From Mycolicibacterium hodleri (GTDB taxonomy: Bacteria; Actinomycetota; Actinomycetes; Mycobacteriales; Mycobacteriaceae), in NCBI RefSeq assembly GCF_025822245.1, contig NZ_JACKTL010000053.1, forward strand, positions 1 to 64,000: a stretch of DNA of 64,000 nt, given 5' to 3'. The position numbers and the translations under genes are program-made. Positions 17,344 to 27,845 of the stretch are shown here, one piece after another (the stretch's first letter is position 1; the number at the start of each line of letters is the position of its first letter). The notes under the pieces were generated by a model. It did no database searches, had not been told where the DNA came from, and was given only the letters and a program-made list of their open reading frames with translations.

Positions 17344-17358
17344 AAACGGTCACCGTTT
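17344..17358. promoter_or_regulatory. Second palindrome in the clpC1 leader
   Basis: AAACGG-TCA-CCGTTT is a perfect 6-base-arm inverted repeat between the ClgR-like site and the clpC1 ribosome-binding region. Its binding protein is not known to me. It may also be chance, since short GC-rich palindromes are common here. Confidence 0.3.
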
Positions 17359-17482
17359 GGTCTTTCACTAGGAGAGGACAAGCGGGGCACCCCGGGCCGC
17401 CGCCCACTACAGTGGACGTCAAGTGCAGAGCACGGTTCGCCGTGTGAGGACTGCGCTATCTACGGAGGGCAGGTAACCACCG

Positions 17483-20005
<2,523 letters not shown>

Positions 20006-20026
20006 TCGGGCAGCGCTCAGCGCACA

Positions 20027-20066
20027 CGAAATGGGCGGTATCCCTCACGGGGTACCGCCCATTTCG
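20027..20066 (+). terminator. Hairpin terminator after clpC1
   Basis: A 14-base perfect stem (arms CGAAATGGGCGGTA and its complement) encloses a loop of about 12 bases that can pair further (TCCC/GGGG). It lies 22 bp after the clpC1 stop. The T-run is weak (TCGTCGTCTG), as is common in mycobacteria. Confidence 0.8.
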
Positions 20067-20084
20067 TCGTCTGTGCCTATGATG

Positions 20085-20190
20085 CTCGAGTAACCGACGC
20101 ACGAAGGAATGCTGGTGAAAATCCAGAGCGGTCGCGCCACTGTGAAAGTCAGACCCGACGTACGTCAACCGTGATACGGGACGCGAACTC
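20085..20190 (+). promoter_or_regulatory. Cobalamin (B12) riboswitch upstream of cbtB
   Basis: The leader carries the conserved cobalamin aptamer core: GAAGGAAtGCTGGTGAAAATCC, then GAGCGGTCGCGCCACTGT, the B12 box being GCGCCACTGT at about 20134-20143. A ribosome site (GAAAGGAC) and the cbtB ATG follow within about 70 bases, so control at translation initiation is likely. Adenosylcobalamin would repress the downstream cobalt transporter genes. Boundaries are approximate since I could not fold the RNA. Confidence 0.85.
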
Positions 20191-20208
20191 CCGAAAGGAC
20201 ACCTTCAC

Positions 20209-20424
20209 ATGACCACTTCTGACACCCGCCGGAGCGCTGCTCCCGCAATCGACTTCACCGCCACCAAGGCGGCCCTCTGGCTGTCGCTGACGGCCTTCTT
20301 CGCTCTGCTGGTGCTGTACTTCGTCGGCGTCGACCAGGGCGCCACGTCGGTGTTCGGCGACAACATGTACATCCACGAATTCGTGCACGACGCGCGTCAC
20401 CTCCTCGGGTTCCCCTGCCACTGA
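20209..20424 (+). CDS. cbtB: Cobalt transporter subunit CbtB
   Basis: 71 residues with one membrane helix (WLSLTAFFALLVLYFVGVD, about 25-43). The C-terminal tail ends in a cluster of histidines (IHEFVHDARHLLGFPCH), a probable metal-binding site typical of CbtB. It is the first gene after the cobalamin riboswitch, and cbtA follows 20 bp later. Small CbtB and larger CbtA form a predicted cobalt importer in the membrane. The length is as expected for the family. Confidence 0.88.
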   Translation: MTTSDTRRSAAPAIDFTATKAALWLSLTAFFALLVLYFVGVDQGATSVFGDNMYIHEFVHDARHLLGFPCH

Positions 20425-20444
20425 CCGGCAGGAGAAACCCCACG

Positions 20445-21251
20445 ATGGAAAAGCGAATCATTGGGCGCGGCCTTGTGGCCGGCGCCGTCGCAGGCCTGCT
20501 CGCGTTCGTCTTCGCGAAGATCTTCCTGGAGCCCGTGATCGGGCGGGCGATCGACTTCGAGGACGGCACGTCCGCCGCGCACGAGGCCATGGAGATGGGC
20601 ACGAGCGGGCACAGCCACGGCGAGGGTGGCGAGTTGTTCAGCCGCGGCATCCAGTCGACGGTCGGCATGGGCTTCGGCGTGCTCCTGTTCGCCGTGGCGA
20701 TGGGCGCGCTGTTCGCCGTCGTCTTCGCGGTGGTCCACGGGCGGGTCGGCGACGTCTCGGCCCGCATGCTGTCGGTGTTGGTGGCGGCCGCGATGCTGGT
20801 CTCACTGTGGATCGTCCCGGCCCTCAAGTACCCGCCGAATCCGCCGGCGACCAGCGAGCACTCCACGATCTTCCAGCGCTCGCTGCTGTATCTGCTGATG
20901 GTCGGATTGTCGGCGCTGCTGATGGTCGCCGCGGTCTACCTCGGGCGCCAACTGGCCCCCAAGCTCGGCGCCTGGAACGCCACCCTGGTCGGCGGCGCGT
21001 CGTACCTCGTCGCGGTGTTCGTGGTGATGCTGATCCTGCCCACGATCAACGAGACCCCCGGTCCGATCGTCGACGGCGCGGGCGTCATCGTCTTCCCCGG
21101 TTTTCCGGCGGTGGACTTCTACGAGTTCCGGCTGTACACGTTCCTCACCCAGCTGATCGTCTGGACGACGATCGGCCTGGTGTTCGCGACGTCGATCTCG
21201 AAGGTGTTGGACGGCAAGCGAAGCGAGTCGAGCGCCAGCACCGCGGCGTAA
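20445..21251 (+). CDS. cbtA: Cobalt transporter subunit CbtA
   Basis: 268 residues with about five or six hydrophobic segments, beginning with a glycine-rich first helix (IGRGLVAGAVAGLLAFVFAK). A loop with GTSGHSHGEGGE (about 49-60) may bind metal. CbtA family members are predicted membrane components of cobalt uptake controlled by B12 riboswitches. The ATG at 20445 has a GGAG-type ribosome site in the short gap after cbtB. Riboswitch plus cbtBA make the assignment firm; the transport mechanism of the family is not experimentally settled as far as I know. Confidence 0.88.
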   Translation: MEKRIIGRGLVAGAVAGLLAFVFAKIFLEPVIGRAIDFEDGTSAAHEAMEMGTSGHSHGEGGELFSRGIQSTVGMGFGVLLFAVAMGALFAVVFAVVHGRVGDVSARMLSVLVAAAMLVSLWIVPALKYPPNPPATSEHSTIFQRSLLYLLMVGLSALLMVAAVYLGRQLAPKLGAWNATLVGGASYLVAVFVVMLILPTINETPGPIVDGAGVIVFPGFPAVDFYEFRLYTFLTQLIVWTTIGLVFATSISKVLDGKRSESSASTAA

Positions 21252-21257
21252 CCGACG

Positions 21258-21809
21258 GTGAGTGAAATCGTCCGGCTGACCCTCGTCTCCCACGCCATGA
21301 CGGATGCGATGGCGGCCGGACGATTTCCGCGTGACGAGGCCCTGAACGCGCTGGGGCAGCGTCAGGTCGACGCGACCGTCGACCTCGGCGTCGTCGACGC
21401 CGCGGTGTGTGCGCCGGAGACGCGCACCAGGCAGACTGCGGAACTCCTTGGGTTGCGCGCCGAAACCGAGCCCATGTTGTCGGACCTCAACTGCGGCTCG
21501 TGGCGGGGCAACGTGCTCGGTGGCGTGGGAGCGGGCGAGTTGACGCTGTGGCTCACCGATCCCACCCAGGCACCCCACGGCGGCGAGTCCGTGGTCGACC
21601 TCGTCACCCGCGTCGGCGGCTGGCTTGACTCGCTGTCGGATCGGCGGGGACGACTGGTCGCGGTGACGCATCCCAGCGTCGTGCGCGCCGCGGTCGTCTA
21701 CGCCCTGAGCGCGCCGTCGACGTCCTTTTGGCGCGTCGACGTCGGACCCGTCTGCCGTACCGTCATGCACCTTCGCGGCGGCTCGTGGACGCTGCGATCC
21801 ACCGGCTGA
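21258..21809 (+). CDS. Histidine phosphatase-family protein with a variant active site
   Basis: 183 residues. The fold markers of the phosphoglycerate-mutase-like family are present: a first-strand His (LTLVSHAMTDA, about 7-17), an Arg in APETRTRQTAE, a PHGGES motif and a second His in AVTHPSVVRAA. The classical RHG triplet reads SHA, so the first phosphate-binding arginine is missing. It starts 6 bases after cbtA and is probably in the riboswitch-controlled operon. Alpha-ribazole phosphatase (CobC) belongs to this family, and a role in cobalamin or cobinamide salvage is tempting. The changed motif leaves activity uncertain. Confidence 0.75.
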   Translation: MSEIVRLTLVSHAMTDAMAAGRFPRDEALNALGQRQVDATVDLGVVDAAVCAPETRTRQTAELLGLRAETEPMLSDLNCGSWRGNVLGGVGAGELTLWLTDPTQAPHGGESVVDLVTRVGGWLDSLSDRRGRLVAVTHPSVVRAAVVYALSAPSTSFWRVDVGPVCRTVMHLRGGSWTLRSTG

Positions 21810-21818
21810 GACCGGTGG
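21799..21818. terminator. Hairpin between convergent genes
   Basis: A 7-base perfect stem (CCACCGG/CCGGTGG) with a 6-base loop straddles the end of the phosphatase gene and the start of the gap before lpqF, which reads the other way. It could act in both directions. There is no clear T-tract. Confidence 0.4.
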
Positions 21819-21819
21819 C

Positions 21820-23151
21820 TCAGGCGGGCTGAACGAGGCCGAACGCGCCCTGCGCGATCGAGAGCAGCCAGCTGGCCACCGTCAGGCTTCGGAACTTCGG
21901 CCAGGTCATCTGGAAGCTGACCACCCAGGCTTGTCCCGTGCGGTCGACGGCATACCAGCTGAAACCGATGTCGCCAGGCAGGTTTCCGCCCTTGGCGCCG
22001 ATGTAGGTCCACTTCGTCTTGTCGAGCTCGATGCCGGGCGTCACCGCGAGCACGTCCTTGACCGGCGCCGCGGGACCGACGGCGTCGGTCTGCAGGGCGG
22101 CGTGCACGCGGCAGATGTCGCCCGCGGTGCCGTACCACTCGGCGCCGTACGGGGAGGCCGGCGTGTGCGTGCGCGTCGGATCCGGTTCGTAGTGGCGGGA
22201 ATCCGTCTGCGCGATCAGTCGAGCGCGGTCCGCGGGCGACCCGCTCTTCCACTGCTCGCGAAGGTCCGGTGTTCCCCACCCGACCGAGAACATCTGGTGC
22301 GTCGTGGGAAACGGCGTCAGGCTGGCCGGGTCGTGGTGGCCGGCGCGAACCAGGGCGCGGTGCAGGGCGTCCGGCCCGACGCGCGCCATCAACAGGTCCG
22401 TGGCCATGTTGTCGCTGGCCGAAATCATCTGTTGCGCAGCGTCTCTCACCGACACCCGGGACCCGGGGGGCAGGTCCTCGAAGCCGGCCGACCCCACCGC
22501 CTTGTCCTCCTTGGTGATGGTCAGCTGATCGTTCCAGCCGACCCGGCCCGCGTTGACCTCGTCGGCCAGGGCCAACAGCACGTAGAGCTTGAAGATCGAG
22601 GCCAACGGCAGCGAGTCGTCGACGTGGGTGCCGGCGACCGTACTGCAGGTGCCGTCGGTGACCTTGGAGACCTGATAGGAGTAGTGCGCGCCGGTCTTGG
22701 TGAGCTGGGCGTCGACGTCGGACCACTGCGTGATCGTCGGCTTCTGCAGCGTGACCTTGAAGCGGTCGACCAGCCCGGCGTCGTTGGTGCGAAGCTCGAC
22801 GTCCTGGCCGACGCCGTAGGACGTCAGCAGGTGCAGGGTGGCCTGGCCCGCGCCGTAGTCGATGCCCGACACCGTGAAGGGCCGGTCCCACCACATCCGG
22901 TCCATCATGAACGCGACGTCGTCGACCTGGGGTTTGGCGGCGAGCGTGGCGACGCTGACGACGCCGATCGGCCAATCCGAGTTCAGCATGTCGACGGTCT
23001 GCTTGGCGCGCAGGCCGGGGGGCGTGTTCGTCTCGATGTGGGCGCCGTAGGCCGCCTCGGCCGGAGCGGTCGGACCGGCGTTGGAGCATCCGCAAGCCAG
23101 GGCGGCGATCAGAGTGGCGGCGACACCGATCGCCGTCGCCCGCCGTCCCAC
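21820..23151 (-). CDS. lpqF: Lipoprotein LpqF, beta-lactamase-like serine hydrolase
   Basis: 443 residues, GTG start. An N-terminal signal ends near Cys20 or Cys22 (LACGCSNAG), indicating an exported lipoprotein. The C-terminal half has the penicillin-recognising fold motifs: Ser185-x-x-Lys188 (SIFK), Ser246-Asp247-Asn248, and a KGG triad (AKGGNLPG) near the C-terminus, so all three class A beta-lactamase/PBP elements remain. The N-terminal 150 residues form a separate DUF-type domain. It corresponds to Rv3593 in the same position next to mhuD. The real substrate is unknown; hydrolysis of a cell-wall ester or peptide is as likely as beta-lactam hydrolysis. It follows mhuD by 4 bases. Confidence 0.85.
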   Translation of the reverse strand: MGRRATAIGVAATLIAALACGCSNAGPTAPAEAAYGAHIETNTPPGLRAKQTVDMLNSDWPIGVVSVATLAAKPQVDDVAFMMDRMWWDRPFTVSGIDYGAGQATLHLLTSYGVGQDVELRTNDAGLVDRFKVTLQKPTITQWSDVDAQLTKTGAHYSYQVSKVTDGTCSTVAGTHVDDSLPLASIFKLYVLLALADEVNAGRVGWNDQLTITKEDKAVGSAGFEDLPPGSRVSVRDAAQQMISASDNMATDLLMARVGPDALHRALVRAGHHDPASLTPFPTTHQMFSVGWGTPDLREQWKSGSPADRARLIAQTDSRHYEPDPTRTHTPASPYGAEWYGTAGDICRVHAALQTDAVGPAAPVKDVLAVTPGIELDKTKWTYIGAKGGNLPGDIGFSWYAVDRTGQAWVVSFQMTWPKFRSLTVASWLLSIAQGAFGLVQPA

Positions 23152-23155
23152 CTAG

Positions 23156-23467
23156 CTACGCTCCCGACCGCTGAACGTCCAACACGACCTCGAACTCGAG
23201 GAGCGACGCACCGGTGGCGACGGGGTTCGCGCGCTGACCGGCGTGGGCCTCGACGGCCGGGCCGCTCGCCCACGCCGCGAACGCCTCTTCGGACTCCCAC
23301 TGCGTCACCACGAAGTAGCGGTCCTCGCCCTTGACCGGGCGCAGCAACTGGAAGCCGAGGAAGCCGGGCTGGCCGTCGACCGCGTGCGCACGGTTGGCGA
23401 ACCGCTTCTCCAACTCGGGGCCTGCGTTGGGCGGAACCTCGATCGCGTTGATCTTCACCACTGCCAT
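23156..23467 (-). CDS. mhuD: Heme-degrading monooxygenase MhuD
   Basis: 103 residues from the ATG at 23467 (three codons inside a slightly longer frame), matching MhuD of M. tuberculosis closely. It has the ABM dimeric alpha+beta barrel fold. The residues needed for heme binding and ruffling are all in place: Asn7 (VKINAIE), Trp66 (FAAWASG) and the heme ligand His75 (VEAHAGQ). It degrades heme to mycobilin and iron in the cytoplasm without releasing CO. It is probably co-transcribed with lpqF just downstream. Confidence 0.95.
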   Translation of the reverse strand: MAVVKINAIEVPPNAGPELEKRFANRAHAVDGQPGFLGFQLLRPVKGEDRYFVVTQWESEEAFAAWASGPAVEAHAGQRANPVATGASLLEFEVVLDVQRSGA

Positions 23468-23517
23468 GGGCTCCACGTTACCGGTTCGTTATCTCCGGCC
23501 GGTGAGCTGCTGCCAGG

Positions 23518-24288
23518 ATGTCGGACATGCGTTCGCCACTGCTCACGGGTCGCGGCGGTGACGGGCAGCCGATCGTTCTGGTGCACGGGCTGATGGGCCG
23601 CGGGTCGACGTGGTCGCGCCAGCTGCCCTGGCTGACCGCACTTGGCGAGGTCTACACCTACGACGCGCCGTGGCACCGCGGTCGCGACGTCGACGACCCG
23701 CACCCCGTCAGCACGGAGCGCTTCGTCGCCGACCTCGCCGATGCCGTCGAGTCGCTCGGCCGGCCCGCCGTGATGGTCGGACATTCGATGGGCGGTCTGC
23801 ATTCGTGGTGCCTCGCCGCGGCGCGGCCCGAGTTGGTCACCGCGCTGGTGGTGGAGGACATGGCCCCGGACTTCCGCGGCAGGACGACGGGGCCGTGGGA
23901 GCCCTGGCTGCACGCGCTGCCCGCCGAGTTCGGCTCGGAGCAGCAGGTGCTTGACGAGTTCGGGCCGGTGGCCGGGCGGTACTTCGTCGAGGCGTTCGAT
24001 CGCACCGAGACCGGGTGGCGGCTTCATGGCCGGCCCGAACGATGGATTGAGATCGCCGCTCAGTGGGGAGTCCGCGACTACTGGCAGCAGTGGCAGGCCG
24101 TGCGCGTCCCCACGCTGCTGGTCGAGGCGGGCAACTCCGTCACCCCGCCCGGCCAGATGGAGCGGATGCGGTCGACCGGGGCGCAGGTGACGTACCTGAG
24201 GGTGCCTGGGGCCGGCCACCTCGTGCACGACGACGCGCCACGGGAGTACCGCGATGCGGTGGAACCGTTTCTGGCCCAGTTCGCCTAG
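23518..24288 (+). CDS. Alpha/beta hydrolase
   Basis: 256 residues. The oxyanion HG motif is in LVHGLMGRG (about 21-29) and the nucleophile elbow is GHSMGGLHS (Ser about 84). A late His in GAGHLVHDDAP (about 235) completes the triad, with an Asp or Glu in between. It corresponds to Rv3591c, divergent from mhuD with about 50 bp between starts. Substrate unknown. Two possible starts (Met1 and Met4) are close together. Confidence 0.88.
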   Translation: MSDMRSPLLTGRGGDGQPIVLVHGLMGRGSTWSRQLPWLTALGEVYTYDAPWHRGRDVDDPHPVSTERFVADLADAVESLGRPAVMVGHSMGGLHSWCLAAARPELVTALVVEDMAPDFRGRTTGPWEPWLHALPAEFGSEQQVLDEFGPVAGRYFVEAFDRTETGWRLHGRPERWIEIAAQWGVRDYWQQWQAVRVPTLLVEAGNSVTPPGQMERMRSTGAQVTYLRVPGAGHLVHDDAPREYRDAVEPFLAQFA

Positions 24289-24506
24289 CGGTGTTCGCCG
24301 GTCGCGCCCGAGGTCGGCCAGGTGGGCTGATGCTCGAAGCGGGTCCGCGCGGCGTCGACCTCGTGCAGCACGCGGTAGTAGTCGGGGTCGCCGAATTCCC
24401 TGAGCAGGGCGCGGCGAACCGAGTCGTTGCGATGGCTGGCCCAGCTCAGCAGCGCGGCCAGCGCGAAGGGGGCGGACAGAATCAGGAAGGCGAGTATCAC
24501 GTTCAT
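24285..24506 (-). CDS. Small membrane protein of unknown function
   Basis: 73 residues. One N-terminal membrane helix (NVILAFLILSAPFALAALLSW, about 2-22) is followed by a charged cytoplasmic-type segment (RRALLREFGDPDYYRVLHEVDAARTRFEH). The stop overlaps the last bases of the convergent hydrolase by 4. The codon pattern and the coherent helix plus amphipathic tail support a real gene. I do not recognise a family. Confidence 0.6.
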   Translation of the reverse strand: MNVILAFLILSAPFALAALLSWASHRNDSVRRALLREFGDPDYYRVLHEVDAARTRFEHQPTWPTSGATGEHR

Positions 24507-24577
24507 GGCAGCAAGTATTCGACCGAAAACATTCCGCCAACAGTGGCAGTACGGACGTGGTGCGTTAAGATGCTGCC

Positions 24578-25549
24578 ATGCTCAAGAGCGTCTCGGCGTT
24601 GGTGCTCGACGGGGTTGCGCCCTTTGAGTTCGGGGTGGTGTGCGAGGTCTTCGGCATCGACCGATCGGCCGACGGCGTGCCCAACTTCGACTTCAAGATA
24701 TGCGGCCCCGAACCCGGCGCGCCGCTGCGGATGTCCGTGGGCGCCAACCTCGTTCCCGATCATGGGCTCGACGCCCTCGTCGGCGCCGACCTGGTCGCCA
24801 TCCCCGCGTTCGTCCGAAGCGACTACCCGGAGGAGGCCCTTGCCGCGGTGCGAGCCGCCGCCGAGGCCGGGTCGACCATCCTGACCGTCTGCTCCGGGGC
24901 GTTCCTGGCCGGCGCCGCAGGACTTCTCGACGGCCGCAAGTGCACGACGCACTGGATGCACGCCGACGACCTGGCGGCACGTCACCCCACCGCGGACGTC
25001 GACCGCAACGTGCTGTTCGTCGACGACGGCAACCTCATCACCAGTGCGGGCACGGCCGCCGGCATCGACGCCTGCCTGCACCTGGTTCGGCGCGAACTCG
25101 GTAGCGAGGTCACCAACACCATCGCCCGCCGCATGGTGGTGCCCCCCCAACGCGACGGCGGTCAACGTCAGTACATCGAGCGACCCATTCCCGTTCGCTG
25201 TTCGGAAGGCTTTGCGCCCCAACTGGATTGGATCCTTGCCCATCTCGACACGCCGCACACCGTTGGTTCGCTCGCAGACCGGGCCAGCATGTCCGCCCGC
25301 ACCTTCGCGCGCAGGTTCGTCGAGGAGACCGGGCGTACCCCGATGCAGTGGGTCACCGACCAACGAGTGCTCTTCGCCCGTCGCCTGCTCGAGGAGACCG
25401 ACCTGGACGTCGACCGGGTGGCCGACAAGGCAGGCTTCGGCACGGCCACACTGCTGCGGCATCACTTCCGCCGGGTTGTCGGCGTCACGCCGTCGGACTA
25501 CCGGCGTCGATTCTCCAGCGACGAATCCGACTGCGCTGCAACGGCTTAG
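24578..25549 (+). CDS. GlxA/FtrA-type AraC-family regulator with DJ-1/PfpI domain
   Basis: 323 residues. The N-terminal half is a DJ-1/PfpI-like (class I glutamine amidotransferase-like) domain, with the nucleophile-elbow-like ILTVCSGAFLAGAAG (about 105-119). The C-terminal 100 residues hold two helix-turn-helix units of the AraC type (SLADRASMSARTFARRF ... VADKAGFGTATLLRHHF, ending with the VTPSDYRRRF signature). This architecture is common in activators of amine or carnitine catabolism such as GbdR and FtrA. The target here is unknown; the nearby genes give no hint. The divergent small gene is 70 bp away. Confidence 0.88.
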   Translation: MLKSVSALVLDGVAPFEFGVVCEVFGIDRSADGVPNFDFKICGPEPGAPLRMSVGANLVPDHGLDALVGADLVAIPAFVRSDYPEEALAAVRAAAEAGSTILTVCSGAFLAGAAGLLDGRKCTTHWMHADDLAARHPTADVDRNVLFVDDGNLITSAGTAAGIDACLHLVRRELGSEVTNTIARRMVVPPQRDGGQRQYIERPIPVRCSEGFAPQLDWILAHLDTPHTVGSLADRASMSARTFARRFVEETGRTPMQWVTDQRVLFARRLLEETDLDVDRVADKAGFGTATLLRHHFRRVVGVTPSDYRRRFSSDESDCAATA

Positions 25550-25561
25550 GGCGATTCGAAT

Positions 25562-26911
25562 TCAAAGGGCGTAGACGCACCAGGTGCCCGGCACGCCCCT
25601 GAGCCGGTGTTCACCGCGTTCGGCGAAGACCCGGTGCGAGCCGGTCACGATCTCGCGCACCGTCGACGAGACCAGAACCTCACTGGGACCCGCCAGCGCG
25701 GTGATCCGCGCGCCGATGTGCACCGCCATGCCGGCGATGTCCTGCCCGCGAGCTTCCACCTCGCCGGCGTGAATGCCGACCCGGACGTCGACCCCGAGGG
25801 TCGCGACGGCGCCGACGATCTGCTCGGCGCAGTCCAGCGCGACGCTGGGGCTGCTGAACGTGGCGACGAAACCGTCACCGGCGGTGTTGACCTCGCGTCC
25901 GCCGAAGCGTGCGAGTTCTCGACGCACCAGATTGTCGTGACTGTCCAGAAGGTCGCGCCAATGGTCGTCGCCGAGCGCGGCGGCGCGCTGGGTCGACCCG
26001 ACGATGTCGGTGAACACGATCGTGGTGAGCACGCGTTCGGCGTCCGACCCGCCACGCGAGCCGGTGACGAACTCCTCGATCTCGGCAAGGACCGGTGTCG
26101 TGTCGCCGACCCAGTACAGGGTGTCGTCACCGGGGAGCTCGACGTAACGTGCGCCGGGGATCCGCTCGGCAAGGAAGCGCCCGTGGCCGACGCCGACGAA
26201 CCTGGCGTCCTTGCGGTGCACGATCAGTGTCGGCGCCGTGATGGCGGGAAGCTTGTCCCGCACGTCGGCGTCGGTGAGGGCTTGGCTGGACCTCCTGGCC
26301 ATGCTCGGTGAGGCTCCCCGGTTGCCGGCAACGTCCCACCACGTCCGGAAGGCCTGATCGTGGGCGACCGACGGCGCGACCGTGGCGAGGACGTCGACGC
26401 CGCGCTCGACGGCGTCGGACTCCATTGCCACCGCGGTGAACGAATTGGCGGTCTGGGGGTGGATGCCCGCTTCGTAGTCGGGTGCCCACAGCACGCGGGC
26501 GGCGCCGTTGACCACCACCAGGCCGGTCACGCGCTCGGGGCGGTCGGCGGCCAGGAAGAGCGCACTCATCGCGGTGTACCCCGAGCTCATGATGGTGGCG
26601 CTCTCGCAACCGACGGCGTCCATGACCGCCACGGCGTCCTCCGCCCAGCAGGCCGGGGTGATCTTGTCCGCCCCGATGCGCGAGGACATCCCCATCCCGC
26701 GGTGGTCGAATCGGATCACCCGGCAGAACGACGACAGGCGCCGGTAGAAGCGGTACATCGAGGGTTCGGAGTCGATTGAGTCGATCGGGACGAACGGCCC
26801 CGGCATCACGACGAGGTCCACCGGGCCGTCACCGATCACCTGGTACGCGATGTCCAGATCGCCCCGCGATGCGTACCGAGTCCGCGGAGCCCGCGAAACG
26901 GGTACGGCCAC
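25562..26911 (-). CDS. Alpha/beta hydrolase fused to class III nucleotide cyclase (Rv1900c-like)
   Basis: 449 residues. The N-terminal alpha/beta hydrolase domain (about 15-270) is joined to a C-terminal class III cyclase domain (about 295-449). The metal aspartates are Asp302 (FTDIVGST) and Asp346 (TAGDG). The position normally held by the purine-specifying lysine is Asn342 (EVNTAGDG), and the transition-state asparagine is replaced by His398 (AVHIGARI). As I recall, Rv1900c (LipJ) has the same domain order and a similar non-canonical set, with weak adenylyl cyclase activity. In the hydrolase domain the elbow reads SSGYTAM, so its activity is doubtful. A cytoplasmic cAMP or cGMP sensor-enzyme is plausible. 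Confidence 0.85.
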   Translation of the reverse strand: MAVPVSRAPRTRYASRGDLDIAYQVIGDGPVDLVVMPGPFVPIDSIDSEPSMYRFYRRLSSFCRVIRFDHRGMGMSSRIGADKITPACWAEDAVAVMDAVGCESATIMSSGYTAMSALFLAADRPERVTGLVVVNGAARVLWAPDYEAGIHPQTANSFTAVAMESDAVERGVDVLATVAPSVAHDQAFRTWWDVAGNRGASPSMARRSSQALTDADVRDKLPAITAPTLIVHRKDARFVGVGHGRFLAERIPGARYVELPGDDTLYWVGDTTPVLAEIEEFVTGSRGGSDAERVLTTIVFTDIVGSTQRAAALGDDHWRDLLDSHDNLVRRELARFGGREVNTAGDGFVATFSSPSVALDCAEQIVGAVATLGVDVRVGIHAGEVEARGQDIAGMAVHIGARITALAGPSEVLVSSTVREIVTGSHRVFAERGEHRLRGVPGTWCVYAL

Positions 26912-26920
26912 CAGCCCAGG

Positions 26921-27817
26921 CTAGTTCACCAGGGCGTTCGACGGCCCGGCTTCACCGCCTTCTCCGCTGAGCGCGAACAGGCCGTCGGCCGTCTGCTCGA
27001 CCAGGCCGTCGGTGAGCAACGAGTCCAATGCGCGGTCGCGTTGCGCGGGGTCGGTCTGCCATGCGACGTCCAGCTGGGCCCGAGACACCGGAGCGTCGTT
27101 GGCGCGCAGGACGTCCAGCAGCCGGCCGCGAACCTGGCGGTCCGTGCCGGCGAACTTCTGCACCCGCCGGGCTGGCTCGGTCGACGGCGGGAAGCCGGCC
27201 GACCGCCACGAGCAGGTGCTCAGCGGGCACACCCCGCAGCGGGGTGACCGGGCCGTGCAGACGATCGCGCCGAGTTCCATCAGGGCGATCGAAAACCCAG
27301 GCGCGCGTGAGTCGTTGGGCAGGATGGCATCGACGTCGGCGAGGTCGCGGACGCTGGCGGGGGAGTCGGCTCGCCCGTGCACCACCCGGGCGACCACTCG
27401 CCGCACGTTGGTGTCCACCACGGGAACTCGCTTGCCATAGGCGAAGCAGGCGATCGCCCGCGCGGTGTAGGTGCCGACGCCCGGCAGCGCAAGCAGTGCG
27501 TCGACGTCGTCGGGCACCACGTCGCCGTGCTCGGTGGCGATCACCGTCGCGCACTCGTGCAGACGCTTGGCCCGACGCGGGTACCCGAGCTTCCCCCATG
27601 CTCGGAGGACGTCGGCCGCGCTCGCGGCGGCAGTCGCCGACGGCGTCGGCCAGCGGGCCACCCAATCCCGCCAGATTGGTTCGACCCGTGCGACGGGGGT
27701 CTGCTGCAACATGAACTCGCTGACCAGGATTTGCCAGGCCGGAACGCCCGGTTGACGCCACGGCAAGTCACGCTGCGCGTATGAATACCATTTGAGCAGC
27801 TCGCCCGCGTCGACCAT
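26921..27817 (-). CDS. mutY: A/G-specific adenine DNA glycosylase MutY
   Basis: 298 residues from the ATG at 27817; a longer open frame continues upstream through the divergent carbonic anhydrase gene and is spurious. The catalytic Glu lies in SEFMLQQTPV (about 31-40), the helix-hairpin-helix in LPGVGTYTARAI, and the key Asp in VVDTNVRR. A [4Fe-4S] cluster is bound by four cysteines in CTARSPRCGVCPLSTC. It removes adenine mispaired with 8-oxoguanine. The C-terminal NUDIX-like MutT domain of long MutY proteins is absent, as in other mycobacteria. Confidence 0.96.
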   Translation of the reverse strand: MVDAGELLKWYSYAQRDLPWRQPGVPAWQILVSEFMLQQTPVARVEPIWRDWVARWPTPSATAAASAADVLRAWGKLGYPRRAKRLHECATVIATEHGDVVPDDVDALLALPGVGTYTARAIACFAYGKRVPVVDTNVRRVVARVVHGRADSPASVRDLADVDAILPNDSRAPGFSIALMELGAIVCTARSPRCGVCPLSTCSWRSAGFPPSTEPARRVQKFAGTDRQVRGRLLDVLRANDAPVSRAQLDVAWQTDPAQRDRALDSLLTDGLVEQTADGLFALSGEGGEAGPSNALVN

Positions 27818-27845
27818 CAGGACCAACTCCGGGCACAATGTGGCC

